Assembly (NCBI GenBank): GCA_934728205.1
Contig: CAKVEH010000017.1
Coordinates: forward strand, 1-12,342
Direction of reading: 5' to 3'
From: an uncultured Helicobacteraceae bacterium
Lineage (GTDB): Bacteria > Campylobacterota > Campylobacteria > Campylobacterales > Helicobacteraceae
DNA length: 12,342 bases
In this document: piece by piece, positions 6,275 to 12,342 of the stretch
How positions within the stretch are numbered: the stretch's first letter is position 1
Layout of the letters: each line of letters opens with the position of its first letter
Translations under genes and position numbers: made by a program
Notes under the pieces: generated by a model
The model's database searches: none
Told to the model about the DNA's origin: nothing
What the model saw: only the letters and a program-made list of their open reading frames with translations

Positions 6275-8287
6275 TTATGAGAGGAGACCTCCTTCGTAGA
6301 GAAACCTTGAGGGCTCATAATCAATATTTTTCATCTCATCGCGTTTGGCATAGGAGAGAATGAGATTTTCCTTTGCCCGAGTAACTGCGACATAAAACAA
6401 TCTACGCTCTTCTTCGAGGCTTCCGCCCTTGCTTATGAGCTTGGTATTTGGGAATCGCTCATCCATCAAATCCACAATATACACATCGCGAAATTCTAAA
6501 CCCTTAGAAGCGTGTATGGTAAGTAGATTCACACCACTCCCCTCACTTGCTTCGCTTGAGCCTAGCACCATTGCATTAAGGAATTTTGCCACTTCGGTGT
6601 AATTGCTTGCTAAATCTTGTAATAGCGCGATTTTTCTCTCAATGGAATCTTTGGCATTTTGATATTTGCTTTCATCAAATTCTCCATTTCTATCCTTGCT
6701 TCTTTGTGTGGCGAGTGATTGTGCAATTTCTTTGAAAAAGGCACTTGAAGCAATGTGAGAGATGAGAATTTTTGGAGATTTTTGTGTTTTTATGTCTCGT
6801 ATCATTACGAAAAAAGATTCTAAAAATTGCGTGCTTTGTGCATTAAGCTTGGGATGAGCAAGGAGCGGGTGGGAAGCAAATTCGCTTTTTAATGTGGTAT
6901 TAAATCGCTCCTTTGCTTGCAAGGCGAAAAAATCATCAAATAATCCTAATGAAGCATTTCTCGCACGCATTTCATAGGGATTGATAGTGGAATCTGGATT
7001 AAGCAAACCATTTAACGCCTTGCCATTGCCAATGCGTAAAAGTGCCTCAAAAATATCTTTTGCCATAGAGTTACCAATCCCCTTGCCATAGGCTAATGCG
7101 TTGATATATGCCATCATATCGTTTTGGTTATGTGTGATAGAGCAAATATCAAGCATTAAGCGCACTTCTTTACTATCAAAAAAACTTGCACTACCCTTTC
7201 TTTTGCACGGGATATGGAGTTCTCTTAAACTTGCTTCTAAGCCATCTGCGCTTGAGTTATTGCGAAAAATAATGGCAATATCTTGGTGGTTTATATTGCT
7301 TAGTGAGATTTTTTTGGCGATGCCTTGATATTGCGCAAAAAGTTCATTATACACATCAAGTTTTGGTGCGCTAAATTCTCCTACTTTAATGACCTCGAGG
7401 TTTTTTTCATAGATTCTAGGATTGTGCGCGATAACGGTGTTTGCTAAGTGTAAAATCTGTGCAGAAGAGCGATAGTTTTTACTTAGGCTAAAGATTTTGG
7501 CATCTGTATATCGCTGGGTAAAAGAGCTAATGATTCCAATATCCGCGCCATTAAAGGCATAAATGCTTTGGTCATAATCTCCCACACAAAAAAGACTTTT
7601 TGGATTCAATGCTTGAAGTATGGAATCTTGCAGGGGATTAGTATCTTGGTATTCATCACAGAGCACTTCGGCAAAGTTTGGCTTTTGTGTGAGGATATAC
7701 TCTTTAAAGAGTAAAAGTAAATCATTATAATCAGCATAATTGTGCGTTTTTTTTAGCTCACTAAATTCCTCTAATACATCTTCATAAATGGCGATAAATG
7801 GAGCTTGAGCAGGTGTTTTTTGTGCTATCCACTCGCCAAATCCTAAATTTACCCCACTATTAAGATAGAGCGAATATAAGTCGTAGAGATATTGCGAAGA
7901 ATATGGCGCAACGGCGTCTTGTGTAAAGACACGCTTTTCATAGAGACTTTTAAAGACAATTTTTAATTCTTTTGGTTGTTTTAGACTAATGTGTATCCGC
8001 TCACGCAAATAGCGGTATGCTACGGCGTGAAAAGTCCCAGATTCTATTTCGCTGGCAACCTTTTGGTTAAAAAATTTTCCAACACGTTCAATCATTTCTG
8101 CACTTGCTTTGTTAGTAAAGGTAAGGAGCAAAATATCTTTAGGCGAGATTCCCTCTTGGAGTAAGTGGGCGATGCGTCCGACAATGGTAGAAGTCTTACC
8201 TGTGCCTGCTGAAGCGATGATAAGATTATAACCAGCTTGTGCGGTGGCAGCTTGTCTTTGCTGTGGGTTAAGCACTGAGAGCGGCAT
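6275..8287 (-). CDS. UvrD/Rep-family ATP-dependent 3'-5' DNA helicase (SF1)
   Basis: The 670-residue protein has the full set of superfamily 1A motifs: the Q motif LNPQQRQA (6-13), Walker A AGTGKT (27-32), TFTNKAS (56-62), Walker B DEYQDTN (211-217), motif III GDYDQSIYAFNGAD (236-249), motif IV SKNYRSS (269-275), motif V LLTIHASKGLEF (588-599), and motif VI EEERRLFYVAVTRAKENL (625-642). Proteins of this type unwind DNA in nucleotide excision and mismatch repair or at stalled replication forks. The sequence ends shortly after motif VI and lacks the longer C-terminal tail of E. coli UvrD or PcrA. UvrD and Rep cannot be told apart here, so no symbol is given. The ATG has AAAGGG seven bases upstream. 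It is monocistronic and divergent from valS. All motifs are intact. Confidence 0.9.
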   Translation of the reverse strand: MPLSVLNPQQRQAATAQAGYNLIIASAGTGKTSTIVGRIAHLLQEGISPKDILLLTFTNKASAEMIERVGKFFNQKVASEIESGTFHAVAYRYLRERIHISLKQPKELKIVFKSLYEKRVFTQDAVAPYSSQYLYDLYSLYLNSGVNLGFGEWIAQKTPAQAPFIAIYEDVLEEFSELKKTHNYADYNDLLLLFKEYILTQKPNFAEVLCDEYQDTNPLQDSILQALNPKSLFCVGDYDQSIYAFNGADIGIISSFTQRYTDAKIFSLSKNYRSSAQILHLANTVIAHNPRIYEKNLEVIKVGEFSAPKLDVYNELFAQYQGIAKKISLSNINHQDIAIIFRNNSSADGLEASLRELHIPCKRKGSASFFDSKEVRLMLDICSITHNQNDMMAYINALAYGKGIGNSMAKDIFEALLRIGNGKALNGLLNPDSTINPYEMRARNASLGLFDDFFALQAKERFNTTLKSEFASHPLLAHPKLNAQSTQFLESFFVMIRDIKTQKSPKILISHIASSAFFKEIAQSLATQRSKDRNGEFDESKYQNAKDSIERKIALLQDLASNYTEVAKFLNAMVLGSSEASEGSGVNLLTIHASKGLEFRDVYIVDLMDERFPNTKLISKGGSLEEERRLFYVAVTRAKENLILSYAKRDEMKNIDYEPSRFLYEGGLLS

Positions 8288-8310
8288 TTTTAAACCCTTT
8301 GTGATAAAGG

Positions 8311-8316
8311 CTTATA
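8311..8316 (-). promoter_or_regulatory. Candidate helicase promoter -10 box
   Basis: On the minus strand TATAAG (8311-8316) lies 23 bases before the helicase ATG, with AAAGGG (8295-8300) as the ribosome binding site. A second candidate is TATAAT on the minus strand at 8357-8362, which would give a leader of roughly 60 bases. Which one is used cannot be told from sequence. Confidence 0.35.
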
Positions 8317-8341
8317 CAAATCATATAAACTCCACAAATTT

Positions 8342-8372
8342 TGCTATAATCGCGCAATTATAATAAAAAAGG
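8342..8372 (+). promoter_or_regulatory. valS promoter (extended -10) and ribosome binding site
   Basis: TGCTATAAT (8342-8350) is a perfect extended -10 element (TG-n-TATAAT) 30 bases before the valS ATG. A second TATAAT follows at 8359-8364, too close to the start to leave much leader. AAGG at 8369-8372 is a modest Shine-Dalgarno, eight bases before the ATG. No -35 box is apparent. Confidence 0.6.
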
Positions 8373-8380
8373 CTTAACCA

Positions 8381-11083
8381 ATGCGAGAAAATTCTACACA
8401 AAAAGATTCTAACTTAGAGCTGAGCAAGCAAGAAAAAAAAGCATATAACCCCAAACTCATAGAGCAAGAGATTTATGAGATTTGTGAATCTCGTGGATAT
8501 TTTGAGGTGGATTATTCCAAACAAAAATCTTTTTGCATTATGATGCCTCCGCCTAATGTAACAGGTGTGCTTCATATCGGACACGCGCTTACCTTTAGTC
8601 TGCAAGATATTATTACGCGTTTTAGGCGAATGGACGGCTATGCTACGCTTTATCAACCCGGAATGGACCACGCTGGAATCGCCACGCAAAATGTCGTAGA
8701 AAAGCAACTCCTCGCGCAAGGCATTAAAAAGCAAGATATTGGTAGAGAAGCATTTCTCACAAAAGTATGGGAATGGAAAGAAGAATCTGGGGGCAAGATT
8801 TTGCACCAAATGCGAAAATTAGGCATTAGCCCTGCGTGGAGTAGGTTACGATTTACAATGGATAGTGGCTTGCAAAATGCTGTAAAAAAGGCATTTGTGG
8901 AATGGTATAATCGTGGGCTAATCATTCAAGATTCTTATATGATAAATTGGTGTACACACGATGGCGCGCTTAGTGATATTGAAGTGGAATATAAGGAAAA
9001 TGAGGGGTTTTTGTATTACTTGCGTTACCCCATCATAGAATCTAAGCAATCAAATGATATGCAATATGTGATAGTTGCTACCACACGTCCCGAGACATTC
9101 TTTGGCGATAGCGCAGTAATGGTGAATCCAAACGATTCTCGCTATAAACACTTGGTAGGCAAGGAAGTGGAGTTACCACTCGTGGGGCGTAAGATTGCAA
9201 TCATCGCTGATGAAGCGGTGGATATGGAGTTTGGGACAGGTTGTGTGAAAGTAACGCCCGCACACGATATGAATGACTATGAAGTAGGCAAGCGACATAA
9301 TTTAGAGTTTCTCACCACCTTTGATAAAAATGGAATCTTAAATGAATTAGCAGGTGAATTTGCAGGATTAGAGCGACTAGAAGCGCGTGATGGCATTATC
9401 CAAAAACTCCAAAAAGAGGGATTTATAGAAAAAATAGAGCCTTATACCAATCAAGTTGGCAGGTGCTATCGTTGCGGGAATGTCATTGAGCCTTATATTT
9501 CAAAACAATGGTTTGTAAAAAAAGAGGTCGCAACAAAAGCGATTGAGCGTGTAAATGCTAAACAAACGCAATTTTTCCCCGCACAATGGCTCAATAACTT
9601 CAATGCGTGGATGAGGGAGCTACGCCCGTGGTGCATTTCTCGGCAGTTGTGGTGGGGACATAGAATCCCCGTATGGTATTGTGAATGCGGAGAAAAAGTC
9701 GCAAGTGAGGTTGATAATCCACAATGTCCAAAATGTAACATACCCATACAAACGCAAGATGAAGATGTGCTTGATACTTGGTTTAGTTCTGGGTTGTGGG
9801 CGTTTAGCACACTTGGCTGGGGGAATGAATGCAATAAACCACAAAACACAGATTCTCAAAATGGACAAAGTTTCTATGAAACACAAGATTTAGAGCGGTT
9901 TTATCCAAACTCGCTGCTTATTACGGGCTTTGATATTTTGTTTTTTTGGGTAGCAAGAATGCTTTTTAGCGGAGAATCTTTGCTTAATACACTTCCATTT
10001 AAGGACATATATTTGCACGCATTGGTGCGCGATGAAAAGGGTGAAAAAATGAGTAAGTCGCGTGGCAATGTGATTGACCCGCTGGAGATGATAGAGATTT
10101 ATGGTGCAGATAGTTTGCGATTTTCTTTGGCGGCTCTTTGCGTGCAGGGACGCGATATTAAACTCTCATTTAACCAATTAGAGTTGAGTAAAAATTTTGC
10201 AAATAAAATGTTTAATGCGACACAATTTTTGCTTTTATACGCACAGCAACTATCTCCACAAGAGCCGTATTTTAAGGACTTGAAAATTTATAAAACACCT
10301 TTAGGTAGATATATGAAATCACGCTTAAACTATGCAACGAAATCTTTGCGCGCTTGTTTGCAATCATATCGTTTTAATGAGGCGACAAATGTGCTCTATC
10401 ACTTTTTGTGGAATGAATTTTGTGATTGGGGCATTGAGCTGGCAAAGGCTCAAAAGGAGAGTATTTTTGAGATTGGCAGTGTGTTTAAGGACGCGCTTAA
10501 ACTTCTTCATCCGTTTATGCCTTTTGTGAGTGATGATTTGTGGCATAGCCTTAATGGAAGCAACATTAAGCAAGCAGATTCTATAATGGTGTCGGCATTC
10601 CCGTGTGATGAGGAGCAAGATAGTGCAATAGAATCAAGTTTTGAGATTATTAAGGATTGCATTATTTCTTTGCGCAGAATTCGGGCTAACTTAGAACTTG
10701 GCAATGCACAGATACAAAATGCTTATCTTAAAATCTCGCGTGAAGTAGATTTAGACTTGCTTAAAGTCTTTGTATGCAAACTTGCAAAAATAGAGAATCT
10801 TCACATTATCCAAGAGAGCAAAAATGGCTGTGTGAGTGATGTGGGTGAATTTGTGGAGAGTTTTGTAGATTTAGATGGCATTGATTTGGGTGCGATTAAA
10901 GCACGGTTGATAGCCCAAGAAACAAAGCTGCAAAAAGAAATTGCCAAGCTAGATTCTATGCTTAGCAATCCAAACTTTGCCAAAAACGCGCCTGCTAATG
11001 TGCTCACTCAAAACAAGGAAGCGTTGCAAAATGCCAATGAAAGGCTATCCAAAGTTCAAATACAGCTCGCAGCACTCGGGTAG
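8381..11083 (+). CDS. valS: Valyl-tRNA synthetase
   Basis: The 900-residue class Ia synthetase charges tRNA-Val with valine in the cytoplasm. Visible elements are PPPNVTGVLHIGHAL with HIGH at 65-68; the editing (CP1) domain signature TTRPETFFGDSAV from residue 234, which removes mischarged threonine; ISRQLWWGHRIP (419-430); and KMSKS at 556-560. Cysteine pairs at 362/365, 434/436 and 449/452 suggest zinc knuckles. The C-terminal 50-60 residues form the Lys/Glu/Leu/Gln-rich coiled coil that is typical of ValS and binds tRNA. ValS is distinguished from IleS and LeuS by this tail and by the GFDILFFWVARM segment. A hydrophilic insert at about 484-500 (NKPQNTDSQNGQSFY) separates the STLGW motif from ERFYP, where most ValS have only a few residues. 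The length is in the normal range and the gene is intact. Confidence 0.96.
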   Translation: MRENSTQKDSNLELSKQEKKAYNPKLIEQEIYEICESRGYFEVDYSKQKSFCIMMPPPNVTGVLHIGHALTFSLQDIITRFRRMDGYATLYQPGMDHAGIATQNVVEKQLLAQGIKKQDIGREAFLTKVWEWKEESGGKILHQMRKLGISPAWSRLRFTMDSGLQNAVKKAFVEWYNRGLIIQDSYMINWCTHDGALSDIEVEYKENEGFLYYLRYPIIESKQSNDMQYVIVATTRPETFFGDSAVMVNPNDSRYKHLVGKEVELPLVGRKIAIIADEAVDMEFGTGCVKVTPAHDMNDYEVGKRHNLEFLTTFDKNGILNELAGEFAGLERLEARDGIIQKLQKEGFIEKIEPYTNQVGRCYRCGNVIEPYISKQWFVKKEVATKAIERVNAKQTQFFPAQWLNNFNAWMRELRPWCISRQLWWGHRIPVWYCECGEKVASEVDNPQCPKCNIPIQTQDEDVLDTWFSSGLWAFSTLGWGNECNKPQNTDSQNGQSFYETQDLERFYPNSLLITGFDILFFWVARMLFSGESLLNTLPFKDIYLHALVRDEKGEKMSKSRGNVIDPLEMIEIYGADSLRFSLAALCVQGRDIKLSFNQLELSKNFANKMFNATQFLLLYAQQLSPQEPYFKDLKIYKTPLGRYMKSRLNYATKSLRACLQSYRFNEATNVLYHFLWNEFCDWGIELAKAQKESIFEIGSVFKDALKLLHPFMPFVSDDLWHSLNGSNIKQADSIMVSAFPCDEEQDSAIESSFEIIKDCIISLRRIRANLELGNAQIQNAYLKISREVDLDLLKVFVCKLAKIENLHIIQESKNGCVSDVGEFVESFVDLDGIDLGAIKARLIAQETKLQKEIAKLDSMLSNPNFAKNAPANVLTQNKEALQNANERLSKVQIQLAALG

Positions 11084-11150
11084 CGCGTTGGCGAATTTTG
11101 GTGAGGATTTACACCGCTATTAAAGGTTTGTTTAATTTTGTTTTTTAAAG

Positions 11151-11197
11151 TTTAAAACGCAAAGAGATAGTCGATTGTGTTATCTCTAAATTTTAAA
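11151..11197 (+). promoter_or_regulatory. Nested inverted repeat and probable control region upstream of tpx
   Basis: AGAGATA (11163-11169) and TATCTCT (11181-11187) are perfect 7-base inverted arms around an 11-base centre. Outside them TTTAAAA (11151-11157) and TTTTAAA (11191-11197) form a second perfect pair. A possible weak -10 box, TGTTATCTC (11178-11186), overlaps the right inner arm, about 27 bases before the tpx ATG. The arrangement fits an operator or a leader hairpin, but no known binding consensus is recognised. Confidence 0.4.
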
Positions 11198-11213
11198 CAA
11201 CAAAGGATATGCT

Positions 11214-11717
11214 ATGTCAGTAACTTTTAAAGGAAGCCCAGCAAGCTTCGTAGGAAAACAGCTAAATGTAGGGGATAATGCACCTCAAGTAAGCCTCACA
11301 GATAAGGATTTAAATCCTATTGTAGTGGGTGGAGCACAGGGCAAAAAGCAAATTATTAGCGTTGTCCCAAGCCTTGATACAGGAGTTTGCCAAGTGCAAG
11401 CAAAGCATTTTAACAAGGAAGTGGCAAGTTTGCAAAATACGGTGGTGTATGTTGTGAGTATGGATTTGCCTTTTGGTGCAAAGCGGTTTTGTGAAGTAGA
11501 AGATGTGCATAATGTCGTGGTGGCAAGTGATTTCACTGATAAAAATTTTGGCAAAGAGTATGGATTGCTCCTTGCTAATACACCGCTTAAAGGACTTTTA
11601 ACTCGTGCGGTTATCGTGGTAGATACAAATGGCAAGATTGTGTATCAAGAAATTTGCTCCGAAATTACTAATGAGCCAGATTACCAATCAGCTCTAAATG
11701 CTGCAAAATCTGTGTAG
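11214..11717 (+). CDS. tpx: Thiol peroxidase (atypical 2-Cys peroxiredoxin, Tpx)
   Basis: The 167-residue protein has the Tpx signature PSLDTGVC with the peroxidatic cysteine at C59 and the resolving cysteine at C93 in KRFC. The 34-residue spacing equals that of E. coli Tpx (C61/C95). Flanking features are also typical: an N-terminal VTFKGSPASFVGKQLNVGDNAP, the SMDLPFGAKRFC segment, and a C-terminal RAVIVVDTNGKIVYQEICSEITNEPDY. By family knowledge it reduces hydrogen peroxide and organic hydroperoxides using thioredoxin in the cytoplasm or periplasm. AAAGGA (11202-11207) lies six bases before the ATG. The gene follows valS on the same strand after 130 bases with its own upstream inverted repeat, and is followed by a strong hairpin, so it is probably a single-gene transcript. 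Confidence 0.95.
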   Translation: MSVTFKGSPASFVGKQLNVGDNAPQVSLTDKDLNPIVVGGAQGKKQIISVVPSLDTGVCQVQAKHFNKEVASLQNTVVYVVSMDLPFGAKRFCEVEDVHNVVVASDFTDKNFGKEYGLLLANTPLKGLLTRAVIVVDTNGKIVYQEICSEITNEPDYQSALNAAKSV

Positions 11718-11743
11718 TCTAGCTTAATCCTCTAATGCTTTGG

Positions 11744-11772
11744 TATCAGTGGAATCTAAGATTCTGCTGATA
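11744..11772 (+). terminator. tpx 3' hairpin, probable terminator
   Basis: TATCAG-TG-GAATCT (11744-11757) pairs with AGATTC-TG-CTGATA (11759-11772), a stem of up to 14 bp with two G-U wobbles. It begins 27 bases after the tpx stop. The sequence after it (TATTGTTACTT) is T-rich but is not a clean T run. The stem lies between the convergent tpx and tRNA-Ser genes and may act on both strands. Confidence 0.55.
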
Positions 11773-11851
11773 TATTGTTACTTCAAAATATAACAGATAA
11801 AAGATTAAAATCATCCTTGTGAGATAAGAGAAGTCTTGTGTATAGTGTATA

Positions 11852-11939
11852 TGGCAGAGAGGAAGGGATTCGAACCCTCGAAAGATTGCACTTTACACGC
11901 GTTCCAGGCGTGCTCCTTCAACCACTCGGACACCTCTCT
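11852..11939 (-). tRNA. tRNA-Ser (anticodon GGA)
   Basis: Read on the minus strand, the 88-nt gene folds as a standard class II tRNA. The acceptor stem is AGAGAGG/CCTCTCT, the discriminator is G, and the CCA is encoded (3' end at 11852). The D stem is TCC/GGA and the anticodon stem is CACGC/GCGTG with loop CTGGAAC, giving anticodon GGA (11903-11905 on the plus strand), which reads UCC and UCU. The long variable arm AAAG/CTTT marks it as serine, and the T arm is GAGGG-TTCGAAT-CCCTT. It points toward tpx. A minus-strand T-rich stretch with a small GATT/AATC element at 11803-11812 may end the transcript. Confidence 0.96.
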
Positions 11940-11940
11940 A

Positions 11941-12199
11941 AAAGCAACTTTGCAATATAGTTTGTGTTGTTTTGCAGTGTTTTCTTGCCTTTTTACTAAT
12001 GAATTCTTGGGCTTTTTGCATTTGTATATCGTCCGTGATATTTTTTAATATAGCAAAATCATTGTTTAAAAAATCAATGAATTTTGGACAAATACAACAT
12101 CCATATACAATTTTTGAAAAACTTTGTGAAAAACATATATCTATGCCAGAATGTGGTTCTCTATTTTTTAAATCAACTCTTCTGCCAAAAGTGCTTGTT
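11941..12199. other. AT-rich stretch without a confident gene; possible decayed coding sequence
   Basis: No gene with a start codon and ribosome binding site is seen here on either strand. One minus-strand frame has no stop codon from 12225 down to a TAG at 11938-11940 (95 codons), yet it lacks a usable start near its beginning. It reads as a fairly hydrophilic peptide (for example VDLKNREPHSGIDICF and later KKARKHCKTTQTIL). The plus-strand frames are hydrophobic, Phe/Cys/Leu-rich, and begin only with TTG or internal ATG codons. The hexamer GAATCT/AGATTC, common elsewhere in the window, is absent here. A remnant of a former minus-strand gene fits best, but spacer DNA is equally allowed. Confidence 0.35.
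11954..11959 (-). promoter_or_regulatory. Candidate tRNA-Ser promoter -10 box
   Basis: On the minus strand TATATT lies 14 bases upstream of the tRNA 5' end, which would give a start about 7-8 bases before the mature tRNA. This is a typical spacing for a tRNA promoter. The AT-rich context keeps confidence modest. Confidence 0.4.
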
Positions 12200-12342
12200 C
12201 TATGGCATATCTGGTAATTCTTGTTCTAAAAGATTAAGGGCATTTTGTGCGCGTGTTTCAAAGGTATCATAGTAATCTTGCATTTGCTTTTGTGTGAGTT
12301 TGCGTTCTTGTGCTGTATATCGTGCCAAATCATCAAAAATTT
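12200..12342 (-). CDS. Unidentified protein, C-terminal end (partial)
   Basis: A minus-strand frame enters from the right edge and ends at TAG 12200-12202, giving 46 residues that include LARYTAQERKLTQKQMQDYY and ALNLLEQELPDMP. The composition (Gln, Glu, Lys, Leu and Ala-rich, helical) is protein-like and the reading frame agrees with local codon use. No family is recognised. Just before the stop, one frame over, the sequence reads YAIEQALLAEELI and then TAA (12168-12170). A one-base loss would give a smoother C-terminus, so the 3' end may be frameshifted. The tRNA-Ser gene lies downstream on the same strand. Confidence 0.5.
   Translation of the reverse strand, partial: IFDDLARYTAQERKLTQKQMQDYYDTFETRAQNALNLLEQELPDMP

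Noticed and set aside
8433..8440. Run of eight A near the 5' end of valS as another phase-variation tract
   Set aside because: It is short for such a tract, encodes ordinary Lys codons, and ON/OFF switching of an essential synthetase is implausible.
8414..8809. A 131-codon minus-strand frame within valS
   Set aside because: It lies opposite the conserved HIGH region of valS and has no independent support.
11285..11635. A 116-codon minus-strand frame over tpx
   Set aside because: The tpx reading frame has both catalytic cysteines and a good RBS; the opposite frame is a shadow.
11836..12048. A 70-codon plus-strand frame beginning MCIVYMAERKGFEPS
   Set aside because: It is the antisense translation of the tRNA-Ser gene; this GFEPS...CSFNHSDTS-type peptide is a well-known false gene.
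11972..12217. A plus-strand frame of 81 codons starting with TTG
   Set aside because: No ribosome binding site, Phe/Cys-rich composition, and it lies across the tRNA promoter region; no family likeness.
11852..12342. tRNA-Ser as the attachment site of an integrated island
   Set aside because: No duplicated tRNA 3' end, integrase or direct repeat is visible; the only unusual DNA lies on the 5' side of the tRNA, whereas integration usually occurs at the 3' end.

Overview
The window looks like part of the chromosome of an AT-rich Campylobacterota bacterium, most likely a non-pylori (enterohepatic-type) Helicobacter. This is inferred from the protein types, the AT-rich spacers with TATAAT boxes and no clear -35 elements, a long poly-G phase-variation tract, and the very frequent hexamer GAATCT/AGATTC. 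The species cannot be fixed from the sequence alone. Nearly everything here is ordinary chromosomal housekeeping. There is no phage, IS element, CRISPR array or plasmid function.

Layout. Bases 1-170 hold the 3' end of galE (+). Convergent to it is a minus-strand block read from right to left: a type II NADH:quinone dehydrogenase (2818-4143), yaaA (2052-2813, only 4 nt after ndh) and pycB, the biotin-bearing pyruvate carboxylase B subunit (197-2014, with its own TATAAT and strong Shine-Dalgarno sequence). Divergent from ndh is a membrane phosphoethanolamine-transferase-like gene (4340-6176, +). It is split into two frames by a run of 15 G (5030-5044) lying exactly between the five-helix membrane domain and the catalytic sulfatase-fold domain. 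Fourteen or 17 G would fuse the halves into one protein of about 611-612 residues, so this copy reads as the OFF state of a phase-variable surface-modification enzyme. A hairpin-rich spacer separates it from a convergent UvrD/Rep-family helicase (6275-8287, -). Back-to-back promoters then lead to valS (8381-11083, +), followed by tpx (11214-11717, +), preceded by a nested inverted repeat. Next come a strong hairpin, a tRNA-Ser(GGA) gene on the minus strand (11852-11939), and a poorly resolved AT-rich stretch that ends in the C-terminus of an unidentified minus-strand gene at the right edge.

How the genes relate. PycB replenishes oxaloacetate and NDH-2 feeds electrons from NADH into the quinone pool. 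YaaA and Tpx both belong to peroxide-defence families, though they are not in one operon. GalE and the phosphoethanolamine transferase both act on the cell surface (sugar-nucleotide supply and phosphoethanolamine decoration). The most interesting item is the poly-G switch in the transferase. Further items are the strong over-representation of GAATCT/AGATTC, which also builds hydrophilic inserts in several proteins and the tpx hairpin, and the possibly decayed gene remnant between the tRNA and the right edge.
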